A stretch of 39,130 nt of DNA from Gammaproteobacteria bacterium. Lineage in GTDB: Bacteria; Pseudomonadota; Gammaproteobacteria; CAIRSR01. How positions within the stretch are numbered: the first letter of the stretch is position 1; each line of letters starts with the position of its first letter. The stretch covers positions 1-39,130 of the forward strand of contig CAUYTY010000185.1 in assembly GCA_963575655.1 (NCBI GenBank). Direction: 5' to 3'. The notes under the pieces are model-generated. The model was not told where the DNA came from, made no database searches, and was given only the letters and a program-made list of their open reading frames with translations. A program made the position numbers and the translations under genes. Positions 26,962 through 34,562 of this stretch are shown here, piece after piece.

Positions 26962-27449
26962 TCCAAATTGCCATCTAATGCCTAGCCGAGAACTTTGATC
27001 TTGTGTTTCGCAACCCATAGGGTTTTCCTCGTTCCCACGCCCTGCGTGAAACGAGATAAATGGCTGGAAACCCTCCGGGTTGCAAAATCAAGGCTGTTTC
27101 GGTTAGACACTAGACCTTATCGGAAACCTCACCCCCCAACCCCCTCTCCTTAACAGGAGAGGGGGAGAATTATTCCGTTGTTATGCTTAACTCCTGGACG
27201 GAACAGGCAAAAAATCTCCCCCTCTCCTGTTAAGGAGAGGGGGGCGGGGGGTGAGGTTTTGGGTTTCCGATAATGTCTACTAGCTATCCATCATTCCGGA
27301 AATCTATGCCAGAATGACGGCCTAACAGTTTGCCAGCTAACAACTTGGGTGAAGTAATTTTCTCACCCGTCAAGATCCCCGCTCTCCCACATTGTTAACT
27401 GTTTAGGCCCCTTAGAGGAAATAAACAATTAACCACTACGCATTCACCC
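26962..27449. other. Gene-free interval with palindromes
   Basis: No credible gene. It holds an imperfect long hairpin at 27010-27083 (GCAACCCATAGGGTTTTCC against GGAAACCCTCCGGGTTGC, with an inner CTCGTT...AACGAG stem) and family A copy 2 (27111-27279). Confidence 0.6.
27111..27279. repeat. MITE-like repeat, family A copy 2 (inverted)
   Basis: 169 bp with the same TA-bounded ends as copy 1 but with the interior in the opposite orientation (the AAAACC-extended end is on the right). Confidence 0.85.
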
Positions 27450-28496
27450 ATGTCCCAATCGCACAAAGCCATCGCATTAATCTCCGGTGGTCTTGACTCC
27501 CTCCTAGCAGCACGAGTGATCCTCGAACAAGGGATTCACGTAGAGGGTATCAATTTCTACACTGGATTTTGTGTCGAAGGACACACCCATGCTATCCGAC
27601 GCCAGGATAACCAGCGACCTAAACGCAATAGCGCGTTGTGGGTCGCGGAGCAACTGGGAATTCGGCTTCATATCATTGATATCTCCGAACCCTACAAAGA
27701 GATTGTTTTACACCCACGCCATGGCTATGGGGCCAATCTGAATCCGTGTCTCGATTGCAAGTGCTTCATGGTGGAAAAAGCACTAGAGTGGTTGCGTGCC
27801 CACAATTTTGACTTTATTATCACCGGCGAAGTGATTGGACAGCGCCCAATGTCACAACGTAAAGATACGATGCCGGTCATTGCCCGCGAATCTGGGGCCG
27901 GTGATTTGTTGTTGCGTCCATTGTGTGCCAGAAATCTACCTCCTACCTTACCCGAACGGGAAGGATGGGTAGATCGCACACGCCTCTACAACTTTAATGG
28001 TCGATCCCGTAAACCACAAATGGCCCTAGCGGCTCATTATGATCTACGGGACTATGCCCAACCTGCCGGGGGTTGCTGCTTTCTGACCGATGCCTCCTAT
28101 TCCGCGAAGCTTACCGACCTGTGGGAATCGCGCGGTCAACGTAATTACGATCTGGACGATATTCTCTTGCTCAAGATCGGTCGCCACTTACGTCCACGCC
28201 CTCATTTCAAACTGATTGTCGGGCGCGAAGAGGGAGAAAATAATTTTCTGGAGGGTTACCGTAAACGTTTTATCCATTTACGTATCCTCAGTCATCTCGG
28301 CCCTTTGGTTCTGGTGGACGGAATCCTACAGAACCCCGAGGATCGTGAATTAGCGGCCCGACTCTCCGCAAGATTTTCCCAAGGACGAGATGCAGAGGTG
28401 GTAGAAGTAGAATTGATCGAACTAGACGGTACCTCCACCAAAATAACCGTAGCGCCCCTTGGCGCCCATGAAATACCGGAATCATGGTATCGTTGA
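27450..28496 (+). CDS. PP-loop tRNA thiolation-like protein with NFACT-R-like C-terminus
   Basis: 348 aa. The N-terminal adenylating PP-loop is SGGLDS (12-17), as in MnmA/ThiI/TtuA enzymes. A Cys cluster follows at about 99-106 (NPCLDCKCF), then GEVIGQRPMSQ and a QPAGGCCFLTD Cys pair. The C-terminal ~110 residues (LLLKIGRHLRPRPHFKLIVGR) resemble the RNA-binding NFACT-R-type domain. It probably activates a tRNA uridine with ATP and transfers sulfur, but the exact position modified is unknown. Annotation pipelines often call such proteins 'tRNA thiouridylase'. Confidence 0.8.
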   Translation: MSQSHKAIALISGGLDSLLAARVILEQGIHVEGINFYTGFCVEGHTHAIRRQDNQRPKRNSALWVAEQLGIRLHIIDISEPYKEIVLHPRHGYGANLNPCLDCKCFMVEKALEWLRAHNFDFIITGEVIGQRPMSQRKDTMPVIARESGAGDLLLRPLCARNLPPTLPEREGWVDRTRLYNFNGRSRKPQMALAAHYDLRDYAQPAGGCCFLTDASYSAKLTDLWESRGQRNYDLDDILLLKIGRHLRPRPHFKLIVGREEGENNFLEGYRKRFIHLRILSHLGPLVLVDGILQNPEDRELAARLSARFSQGRDAEVVEVELIELDGTSTKITVAPLGAHEIPESWYR

Positions 28497-28537
28497 GGGA
28501 TCGGATTATTTATTCGTGTACCACAACCTTAGTTCAT

Positions 28538-28692
28538 TAGACATTATCCGAAACCTTCCCTCCTCTTCTGGGAGAGGGACAGAGATGAGGGTAACGGGAA
28601 TTAGGATTCAGTTAGTTACCGCCCTCACCCCCACCCAGTCCCAGTCCCTCTCCCAAAGGGAGAGGGATTGGGTGGGTTTCGGATAATGTCTG
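28538..28692. repeat. MITE-like repeat, family A copy 3 (diverged)
   Basis: Ends TAGACATTATCCGAAACC and GGTTTCGGATAATGTCTG. The interior differs from copies 1, 2 and 4 (CCCTCTCCCAAAGGGAGAGGG hairpin, GTAACGGGAATTAGG). Confidence 0.75.
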
Positions 28693-28736
28693 TTAATGTC
28701 CCTGCGGCTACGGTCGTAGGCTTCTCGGAGATGCTG

Positions 28737-29423
28737 ATGAAAAAGATTCGAGTAGTTCTCTCCGCAGCTATTTTCTGTGCTGCGCTGCCCGTTTATGCCC
28801 TGAGCCTGGCCGACCTATCTAATCAGGAAGCAGGTACGGGCCTCAGGGAGGCCCTTTCCCAAGGTGCAGAAAAATCCGTGGAGTTTCTCGGTAAACAGGA
28901 TGGTTTTCTCGGTAATGCCAAGGTCAAGATCCCGTTGCCAGACGCGTTACGCAGTATTGAAAGTGGTTTGCGTCTCCTCGGATTACAGCGCCAGGCTGAT
29001 GAATTGATCGTTGCAATGAATCGTGCGGCGGAGGCTGCTATCCCAGAAGCCAAGGCACTATTGGTCGATGCAGTTAAAAAGATGACGCTGGATGACGCGA
29101 AAAAGATTCTTACCGGCGGTGACACCTCCGCCACAGATTTCTTTCGCAGGACTACTTCCAGCCAACTTGCCCAGCGTTTTCTTCCGATCGTAAGCAAGTG
29201 GACCAGCAAGGTCGGTCTGGCTGAGAAATATAACGCTATTGTCGATAAAAGTTCGTCGCTGGGCCTGACCGGGAAGAATGAAAAGGTCGAGAATTACGTT
29301 ACACGCAAGGCCCTGGATGGGTTGTATCTTATGATTGGCGAGCAGGAACGCGCTATTCGTAAAAATCCAATGGGGGCGGCTAGCGGTGCTGCCCAAAAGG
29401 TCTTTGGATTGCTTGGTCGATAG
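28737..29423 (+). CDS. DUF4197 family exported protein
   Basis: 228 aa with a signal peptide (MKKIRVVLSAAIFCAALPVYA). The remainder is helical and matches DUF4197 in layout: LREALSQGAEKSVEFLG, KIPLPDALRS, MNRAAEAAIPEAK, a TGGDTSATDFFRRTTS segment and ALDGLYLMIGEQERAIRKNP near the end. Function unknown, periplasmic. The start at 28737 is preferred over frames running back into the repeat at 28538-28692, because the signal peptide begins there and CGGAG lies ~8 bases upstream. Confidence 0.9.
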   Translation: MKKIRVVLSAAIFCAALPVYALSLADLSNQEAGTGLREALSQGAEKSVEFLGKQDGFLGNAKVKIPLPDALRSIESGLRLLGLQRQADELIVAMNRAAEAAIPEAKALLVDAVKKMTLDDAKKILTGGDTSATDFFRRTTSSQLAQRFLPIVSKWTSKVGLAEKYNAIVDKSSSLGLTGKNEKVENYVTRKALDGLYLMIGEQERAIRKNPMGAASGAAQKVFGLLGR

Positions 29424-29433
29424 CACAGGGTAG

Positions 29434-29527
29434 TAAACCCGAGTTGCTACCTATGTGGTGAAAAAAGAAAAAGCCCCTCTCCCGTGGGGAGAGGGGCGGA
29501 AAGTGCGCTAGGTGGCAACTTGGATTA
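29434..29527. repeat. MITE-like repeat, family B copy 4
   Basis: Starts TAAACCCGAGTTGCTACCTA and ends TAGGTGGCAACTTGGATTA around a CCCCTCTCCC hairpin. It fills the gap between two convergent genes and could act as their terminator. Confidence 0.75.
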
Positions 29528-29529
29528 GG

Positions 29530-30912
29530 TCACTGCAATAAGACCAGGAAGGAAGAATCGTCGCGACGGATCTTGAGTAACATATTTTTCCCACTCGCTC
29601 GCCCCATCCGCCGCAGGTCATCCAAATCGCGTATTGATTGACGATTGACCGCCACGAGTAGATCGTTTTCTTGCAATCCAACGCTTGCCGCTGAACTATC
29701 TGGGGTTACCTTGACCACCATCACCCCCTCTACTTCTCCGAAGAAGGGAGAATCTTCGCTAATGGTGCCAAAAGTTGCCCCACGTAGGCGAGGATCTAAT
29801 TGATCGCCGGCCAGAGTTTCGCTACGTGGTTCAGTGATTCTGACAGTGAGTTGTACAGGGTGACCATCCCGCAAAGTCCGCAACTCGGCTTTGGTTCCCA
29901 CCGCTAAAACTCCAAAAGTATTGCGCAAATCCCGACCACTACGCACGGATCGGCCGTTAATCGCAACGATCACGTCTCCCACCCGTAGTCCCGATTGCTC
30001 CGCAGACGAACCACGCACCACTTTGGCCACCACCGCCCCCTGCGGTGGAATACCAAAGGCCGTCGCCAATTCTGGGGTAAGATCCTGAAGATGAACTCCG
30101 AGACGACCCCGACGCATCCGTCCATATTCGGTAAGCTGGGTTACGACCTGATGCGCCATATTAACTGGAATGGCGAAACCAATACCCACGTTACCGCCAT
30201 TGGGGGCGAGGATCGCCGTATTAATCCCGATCAACTCGCCACGTAGATTGACTAAGGCGCCGCCAGAATTACCAGGATTGATTGATGCGTCCGTCTGGAT
30301 AAAATCCTCATAACCCTCAATACCCAATCCCGAACGACCCAAGGCACTCACGATCCCCGAGGTTACAGTCTGTCCCAAACCAAAGGGATTGCCGATCGCA
30401 GCTACAAAATCTCCCACCCGAAGCTGATCGGAATCTCCCATCGGGACAGCGGTAAGACGCTCGGCTGGGACCTGAATAATGGCAATGTCGGTATCCGAAT
30501 CGGAACCCACGAGATGGGCCTGAAGGATACGACCATCTTGAAGGGTAACGGTAATTTCATCAGCCTTGTCCACGACATGGTGGTTAGTAATGACATAACC
30601 GTGTGTAGCATCAATTACCACCCCCGACCCAAGACTCTGAGCCACGCGCTCCCGAGGCCGATCGGGGAGATCGAAGAAATGGCGAAAGAACGGATCTTCA
30701 AGCAGTGGACTTTTACGGACCCGTACCCGCGAACGGGTTGAGATATTTACCACTGCTGGCAAGATTGGTTCTAGAACCGGGGCAAGACTGGGCAATTCCC
30801 TCCCGTCGATAAGCCGTGCGGGCAATGCTCCCGCCATCAATGGGGCTGTACTCAACAGCAAATAAAACAGAGTAATCAATGTTCCTACATTGGATATTGT
30901 CGCGCGCTTCAT
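29530..30912 (-). CDS. degP: HtrA/DegP-type periplasmic serine protease
   Basis: 460 aa. Signal peptide at 1-28 (ending PLMAGA). Trypsin-like domain with His in ITNHHVV (about 110), Asp in DSDTDIAII (about 140) and Ser in NPGNSGGAL (about 215). Two PDZ domains follow (about 265-350 and 370-455; the first starts GRLGVHLQDL). It degrades or refolds damaged envelope proteins. DegP and DegQ cannot be separated by eye. ATG 30912 is preferred over TTG 30936 because the signal peptide starts at MKRAT. Confidence 0.95.
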   Translation of the reverse strand: MKRATISNVGTLITLFYLLLSTAPLMAGALPARLIDGRELPSLAPVLEPILPAVVNISTRSRVRVRKSPLLEDPFFRHFFDLPDRPRERVAQSLGSGVVIDATHGYVITNHHVVDKADEITVTLQDGRILQAHLVGSDSDTDIAIIQVPAERLTAVPMGDSDQLRVGDFVAAIGNPFGLGQTVTSGIVSALGRSGLGIEGYEDFIQTDASINPGNSGGALVNLRGELIGINTAILAPNGGNVGIGFAIPVNMAHQVVTQLTEYGRMRRGRLGVHLQDLTPELATAFGIPPQGAVVAKVVRGSSAEQSGLRVGDVIVAINGRSVRSGRDLRNTFGVLAVGTKAELRTLRDGHPVQLTVRITEPRSETLAGDQLDPRLRGATFGTISEDSPFFGEVEGVMVVKVTPDSSAASVGLQENDLLVAVNRQSIRDLDDLRRMGRASGKNMLLKIRRDDSSFLVLLQ

Positions 30913-30978
30913 AACGTGTAACACCCTACCGATCAAACGCCTTCTGTCGCCAAAGTAAAACTGGCGACAGTGAGAAAT

Positions 30979-31200
30979 TTACGGACGAGGCAGACGCGGT
31001 TTATGCCTTCCCCACGTCGTTCGATTCCAGGCTCGTTCGTGTAGCCAATACAGAACGAGTTTGGCAACTATCTCCCCCGCCGCAATGGTCGCCGCAATTA
31101 CGGCAGTACCAACAATCACCCAGCTGACAAAAAAAGTAGCGAGGGTACCCGTGATACGCCACGAGACCGCTTTAAGAAAGCTTCGGAAATTTGTTTCCAT
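30979..31200 (-). CDS. DUF2061 small membrane protein
   Basis: 73 aa. It begins METNFRSFLKAVSWRITGT and has two hydrophobic helices (about 19-35 and 37-56) and a basic C-terminus with HERAWNRTTWG, the family hallmark. Inner membrane, function unknown. A longer frame from 31227 has no support. It lies between metF and degP on the same strand. Confidence 0.85.
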   Translation of the reverse strand: METNFRSFLKAVSWRITGTLATFFVSWVIVGTAVIAATIAAGEIVAKLVLYWLHERAWNRTTWGRHKPRLPRP

Positions 31201-31267
31201 AAGTTCATTTCTGAGTGGTTGGTGCAAATAATCGATCTGCTAACGATACTTCCTGCGAGCAATCCCC

Positions 31268-32122
31268 TCAATGGATACCTAGACCGAGGGCCTGCCAAAT
31301 GGCACGAGTTGGACCGGATTGATTCATGGTATAGAAATGGAGGCCTGGCGCCCCGGCCTCCAGTAGCCGCCGACATAGATCGGTGACTACATCCAGTCCA
31401 AAGGCACGGATCGATTCGATATCATCGCCATAACTCTCTAAACGTCGACGCAGCCAGCGTGGGATCTCGGCACCGCAGAGGTCCGAGAAACGAGCAAGTT
31501 GTGAGAAATTGGTAATCGGCATAATTCCCGGAACAATCGGAATATCCAACTTCATCTGTTCACAACTGTCCACGAAACGTAGATAGGCGTCCAGGTTATA
31601 AAAGTATTGGGTGATCGCACTATTGGCCCCCGCCTTTACCTTGCGTTTAAAATTATTCAGATCAACGACCGAGGAAGAGGCCTGTGGATGAAATTCTGGG
31701 TAGGCGGCTACCTCAATCTGGAAGTGATCACCGGTCTCCTTGCGAATAAATTCTACCAACTCGTTGGCATAACGTAACTCACCCACCTCATGGGTTCCCG
31801 AAGGGAGGTCACCACGCAGTGCAACGATATGACGAATCCCTCGAGAACGATAATCGTCAAGGATCTCCCTAATGCTTTCTCGGGTGGAACCAATGCAAGA
31901 CAAATGAGGCGCCGCCGCATGGCCGGCATTTTGGATATCCATCACGGTGCCAATCGTGCGACTACGGGTGGACCCTCCCGCCCCGTAGGTTACAGAAAAG
32001 AAACGAGGCCCCAAGAGGGCCAGGTTGTCACGAGTTTGGCGCAGCTTCTCGGCACCTTCCTCGTTTTTAGGAGGAAAGAATTCAAAGCTGAATACCTGGG
32101 GGTGGCGACGCTGCGATTGCAT
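31268..32122 (-). CDS. metF: Methylenetetrahydrofolate reductase
   Basis: 284 aa TIM-barrel flavoenzyme that reduces 5,10-methylene-THF to 5-methyl-THF for methionine synthesis. Visible motifs: FSFEFFPPKNEEG at the start (catalytic Glu), SVTYGAGGSTR, PHLSCIG, IVALRGDLPSG, AYPEFHP, and ITQYFYNLDAY. Length equals E. coli MetF. Its product feeds the same cycle as the MetK-like enzyme at 3699, but the two genes are far apart here. Confidence 0.97.
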   Translation of the reverse strand: MQSQRRHPQVFSFEFFPPKNEEGAEKLRQTRDNLALLGPRFFSVTYGAGGSTRSRTIGTVMDIQNAGHAAAPHLSCIGSTRESIREILDDYRSRGIRHIVALRGDLPSGTHEVGELRYANELVEFIRKETGDHFQIEVAAYPEFHPQASSSVVDLNNFKRKVKAGANSAITQYFYNLDAYLRFVDSCEQMKLDIPIVPGIMPITNFSQLARFSDLCGAEIPRWLRRRLESYGDDIESIRAFGLDVVTDLCRRLLEAGAPGLHFYTMNQSGPTRAIWQALGLGIH

Positions 32123-32212
32123 GTTTATGACCTACTTAAGGGGTAAAAGGATTCGAAACTAGGTGGACAGAAAATAGTCTCGTCGTTTTCCTAATTCTGA
32201 AATAGACGTAAT

Positions 32213-32361
32213 TAACCCAAGTTGCCACCTATTCAAAATTCGGGATCGCATCCAATCGTCCCCCCTCAATCCCCCCGTAAACGGGGGGAGGTCTGCGGCC
32301 TACTCCTTCCCCGTTTACGGGGAGGGTTGGGGAGGGGGCAAGTAGGTGGCAACTTGGGTTA
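32213..32361. repeat. MITE-like repeat, family B copy 5
   Basis: Ends TAACCCAAGTTGCCACCTA and TAGGTGGCAACTTGGGTTA, perfect complements of 19 bases. The 149-bp body differs from the other copies (CCCCGTAAACGGGG hairpins). Confidence 0.85.
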
Positions 32362-32363
32362 AT

Positions 32364-32464
32364 TAGACCTTATCGGAAACCTCCTCATCACCCACCACAG
32401 TCAATATAAATCATGAGGTTGCGTTGTCCGGCAGAGCTAGGTAGGGGGTTTCCGATAAGGTCTA
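32364..32464. repeat. MITE-like repeat, family A copy 5 (short)
   Basis: 101 bp with ends TAGACCTTATCGGAAACC and GGTTTCCGATAAGGTCTA, bounded by TA. The interior is unrelated to the 169-bp copies. Confidence 0.8.
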
Positions 32465-32486
32465 TTAAACAGAATAGGTTAGATAT

Positions 32487-32655
32487 TAGACATTATCGGA
32501 AACCCAAAACCTCACCCCCCGACCCTCTCTCCTTAACAGGAGAGAGGGAGATTTTTTGCCTGTTCCGTCGAGGAGTTAAGCATAACAACGGAATAATTCT
32601 CCCCCTCTCCTGTTAAGGAGAGGGGGCTGGGGGGTGAGGTTTCCGATAATGTCTA
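32487..32655. repeat. MITE-like repeat, family A copy 4
   Basis: 169 bp. By eye it differs from copy 1 (6779-6947) at a single base, in the left terminal repeat. Confidence 0.88.
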
Positions 32656-32660
32656 TTATC

Positions 32661-32754
32661 TAACCAAAGTTTCTACCTAACGTGCTTATTCACCATCCTC
32701 CTTCTGGAAGAGTGAGTTTTCCATTTCTCACCACATAGGTAGCAACTTGGGTTA
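32661..32754. repeat. MITE-like repeat, family B copy 6
   Basis: Begins TAACCAAAGTTTCTACCTA and ends TAGGTAGCAACTTGGGTTA. The last TTA is, on the other strand, the TAA stop codon of the lipoprotein gene. Confidence 0.75.
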
Positions 32755-33111
32755 TCTATAGCAATAGTCTCGTTTATCATTCTGGTCAGCGCAGTGTTCA
32801 GCAGTACCATAACAAAAATAGTTTCCCCCCTGAAATGGCTGTCCATCCAAATCAAGCGCACCGGGATGATATCCTATGGCTTCTTTGGCACCGGAGGATT
32901 TACAAACTTCATCTCCCTTCGCCTTCAGTTCCTTAGGGACTGGACCGAAAGCACTCGGGCGATCCCAGGTAGGAATCTTGTTTTCATTGAGAACCATACG
33001 TGGTGGCATTGGATCGGGTGCGTCTCCTAGATTGAGAGATGGGAAATAGACACAGCCATCCAATAAGGATAAGATGGTTAACGAGAGCAATACAACCAAA
33101 CGGTATTTCAT
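32752..33111 (-). CDS. Small Cys-containing lipoprotein, uncharacterised
   Basis: 119 aa. Hydrophobic leader MKYRLVVLLSLTILSLLDGC; LDGC is a near-lipobox with an unusual Asp at -2, so it is probably lipid-anchored. The mature part is Pro-rich, then Cys-containing (EVCKSS, NYFCYGTAEHCADQ, DYCYR). I do not recognise the family. Its start lies ~8 bases after CGGAG contributed by the end of the upstream repeat element, and its stop codon is the end of repeat B6, so both gene ends touch mobile DNA. It is last in line with the peptide-maturation genes but separated from them by that element, so membership is uncertain. Confidence 0.6.
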   Translation of the reverse strand: MKYRLVVLLSLTILSLLDGCVYFPSLNLGDAPDPMPPRMVLNENKIPTWDRPSAFGPVPKELKAKGDEVCKSSGAKEAIGYHPGALDLDGQPFQGGNYFCYGTAEHCADQNDKRDYCYR

Positions 33112-33120
33112 TAGTGTCTC

Positions 33121-33480
33121 CGAGAAACCTCGCCCTTCAGGGCGGGGAGGAAAGGAGACGGTTTTTGCAACCGTCGATAAAAATGCCGGTTTTTCCCGGA
33201 TGTCAGCCCACAAGAGCCTAGTGACGAAACCTTTCGGCTCGCTCCCTTCGCCAATGTTGCAACACATTTTTGATTCTTACGAACCTTGTAGAAAACCGTT
33301 TCATGCGTACCCGGCACATGTCTACATCTGCTGCTTTCAGAGCCTGGAGTTGAAGAAGCGCCCCAAGATGAATCTTTTACTTCGTTGCAACGTGGCCCGA
33401 TGTTTTGGGCTTAGGCTGGTCAATCTCGGGCCTGTGGATGTTCTCTATAAGCCCTGGTCTTTAACCTGGGGTAATTGACC
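33121..33480 (-). mobile_element. Non-autonomous IS200/IS605-like (HEARO-like) element A
   Basis: About 360 bp. On the - strand it starts near GGGTCAATTACCCC, contains TTCGTCACTAGGCTC and GGGCTGACATCCGGGAAA, and ends with the hairpin CCCCGCCCTGAAGGGCGAGG. It shares the ends and these internal blocks with element B, while the rest is diverged. GC-rich terminal hairpins with no terminal inverted repeat suit IS200/IS605/ISC elements. The structured body may be a HEARO/omega-type RNA, but no TnpB or IscB is encoded. Confidence 0.5.
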
Positions 33481-34117
33481 CTACTGACTTTAGTAGGACT
33501 CGTTCATTCACAAGCAAGCGAAATGGCCGTTTGATTTTCCATTGACATTTTTCATCATCGTATCTCCCAATAATATGCTTTCCTAATAGCAGGCGATACT
33601 GATCATGACCTTGGGTTTGGAAAACAACGACTTTTGGACGAAATGGAGCAGACAATAGTTTGGCAATCAACCCGTAACGTGCCAATGCGTAATAGAAAGG
33701 ATGCAACAGAGAAGATACGCCCTTGCCAAGGATGCGTAGCCAATGAAGCCAATAACCGGTCAATTGGCCTTGTAAGCCTCCGGCGATATTCCGCCGCTTC
33801 TGACCACGCCAGGCGGCTACTACCCGACCTTTAATATTCTGTGGCTGCAAGAGGAAGGTATCTTCTTGGGCGTTGTTGTCACCACGGGTTGAGATACCTG
33901 AGGGGATCACTCTAACAATACGATGTACAACTGGTTGAACATTCTGCGGCGGCACGAAAAAAACTACATCGCCAACCCGCAATGGTCGATTTTCGTAAGG
34001 AACGATCTCCATAATTTCCGGTTCTAGCAAAGTCGGATTCATGCTGGGGCCAATGTAAGAGGCAAAAAACATGGCACCAGGAATATTCAATTTTTGATTA
34101 GTCACCTTTGGCCGCAT
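33461..34117 (-). CDS. S26-family (SipW/Sec11-like) peptidase
   Basis: 218 aa. Catalytic serine in YIGPSMNPTL (Ser25), RVGDVVFFVPP, then VVHRIVRV (His65) and TRGDNN (Asp80). Ser with His rather than Lys marks the S26B (archaeal/Gram-positive SipW-like) type. There is little hydrophobic N-terminus and no clear membrane helix, which is odd for a housekeeping signal peptidase. It lies behind two radical SAM genes and a PqqD gene, so a role in removing the leader of the modified peptide is plausible. The last codons (SITPG-stop) come from element A. GTG 34123 is an alternative start. Confidence 0.8.
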   Translation of the reverse strand: MRPKVTNQKLNIPGAMFFASYIGPSMNPTLLEPEIMEIVPYENRPLRVGDVVFFVPPQNVQPVVHRIVRVIPSGISTRGDNNAQEDTFLLQPQNIKGRVVAAWRGQKRRNIAGGLQGQLTGYWLHWLRILGKGVSSLLHPFYYALARYGLIAKLLSAPFRPKVVVFQTQGHDQYRLLLGKHIIGRYDDEKCQWKIKRPFRLLVNERVLLKSVGSITPG

Positions 34118-34156
34118 ACTCACTAAGAACTGGATTAGTTCCCCTCATCAGTATCG

Positions 34157-34508
34157 CCGAGAAACCCCGCCCTTCAGGGCGGGGAGGAAAGGGGACGGTT
34201 TTCTCCGCCCCCTTGGATAGCAAAAACTTTAAAAGTTGCCGATCTTTCCCGGCTGTCAGCCCCGTAAGGGCCTAGTGACGAACACCTTGCGATATAGCTC
34301 TGTACCATTTCTGGTCAGCAGCACTGGCTTCGACCCCGTATGCCTGTTTAACCACTGACCGCAGTCTCCGAAACTGAGGAAGCACCCCGGAGTGCCTATT
34401 GCACCGCTTGCGCGGATTCCACGATAGGGTCTCGTCGCAAAGCGACGGAGCTGGTCAACTTCAAGACTTTCTTTCACAAGCCTTGCCCTTTAGGGCGGGG
34501 TAGTTGAC
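34157..34508 (-). mobile_element. Non-autonomous IS200/IS605-like (HEARO-like) element B
   Basis: About 352 bp. On the - strand it starts at GTCAACTACCCCGCCC with a CCCGCCCTAAAGGGCAAGG hairpin, contains TTGACCAGCTCCG, TTCGTCACTAGGCCC and GGGCTGACAGCCGGGAAAG, and ends in the hairpin CCCCGCCCTGAAGGGCGGGG. It sits between the second radical SAM gene and the S26 gene. Same family as element A. An overlapping short reading frame at 34256-34477 is not a credible gene. Confidence 0.5.
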
Positions 34509-34562
34509 GGTAACTCCTCCAGGTAACCCACCCGGCGCTGCAGGAGGGTTACTACCTGCTGA

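Larger units (their letters stand above)
32123..32751. other. Gene-free repeat cluster
   Basis: Four MITE-like elements almost end to end: family B copy 5, family A copy 5, family A copy 4, family B copy 6. No credible gene. Confidence 0.8.

Noticed and set aside
34256..34477. 73-aa frame inside element B
   Set aside because: It covers the structured body shared with element A, where no matching frame exists.
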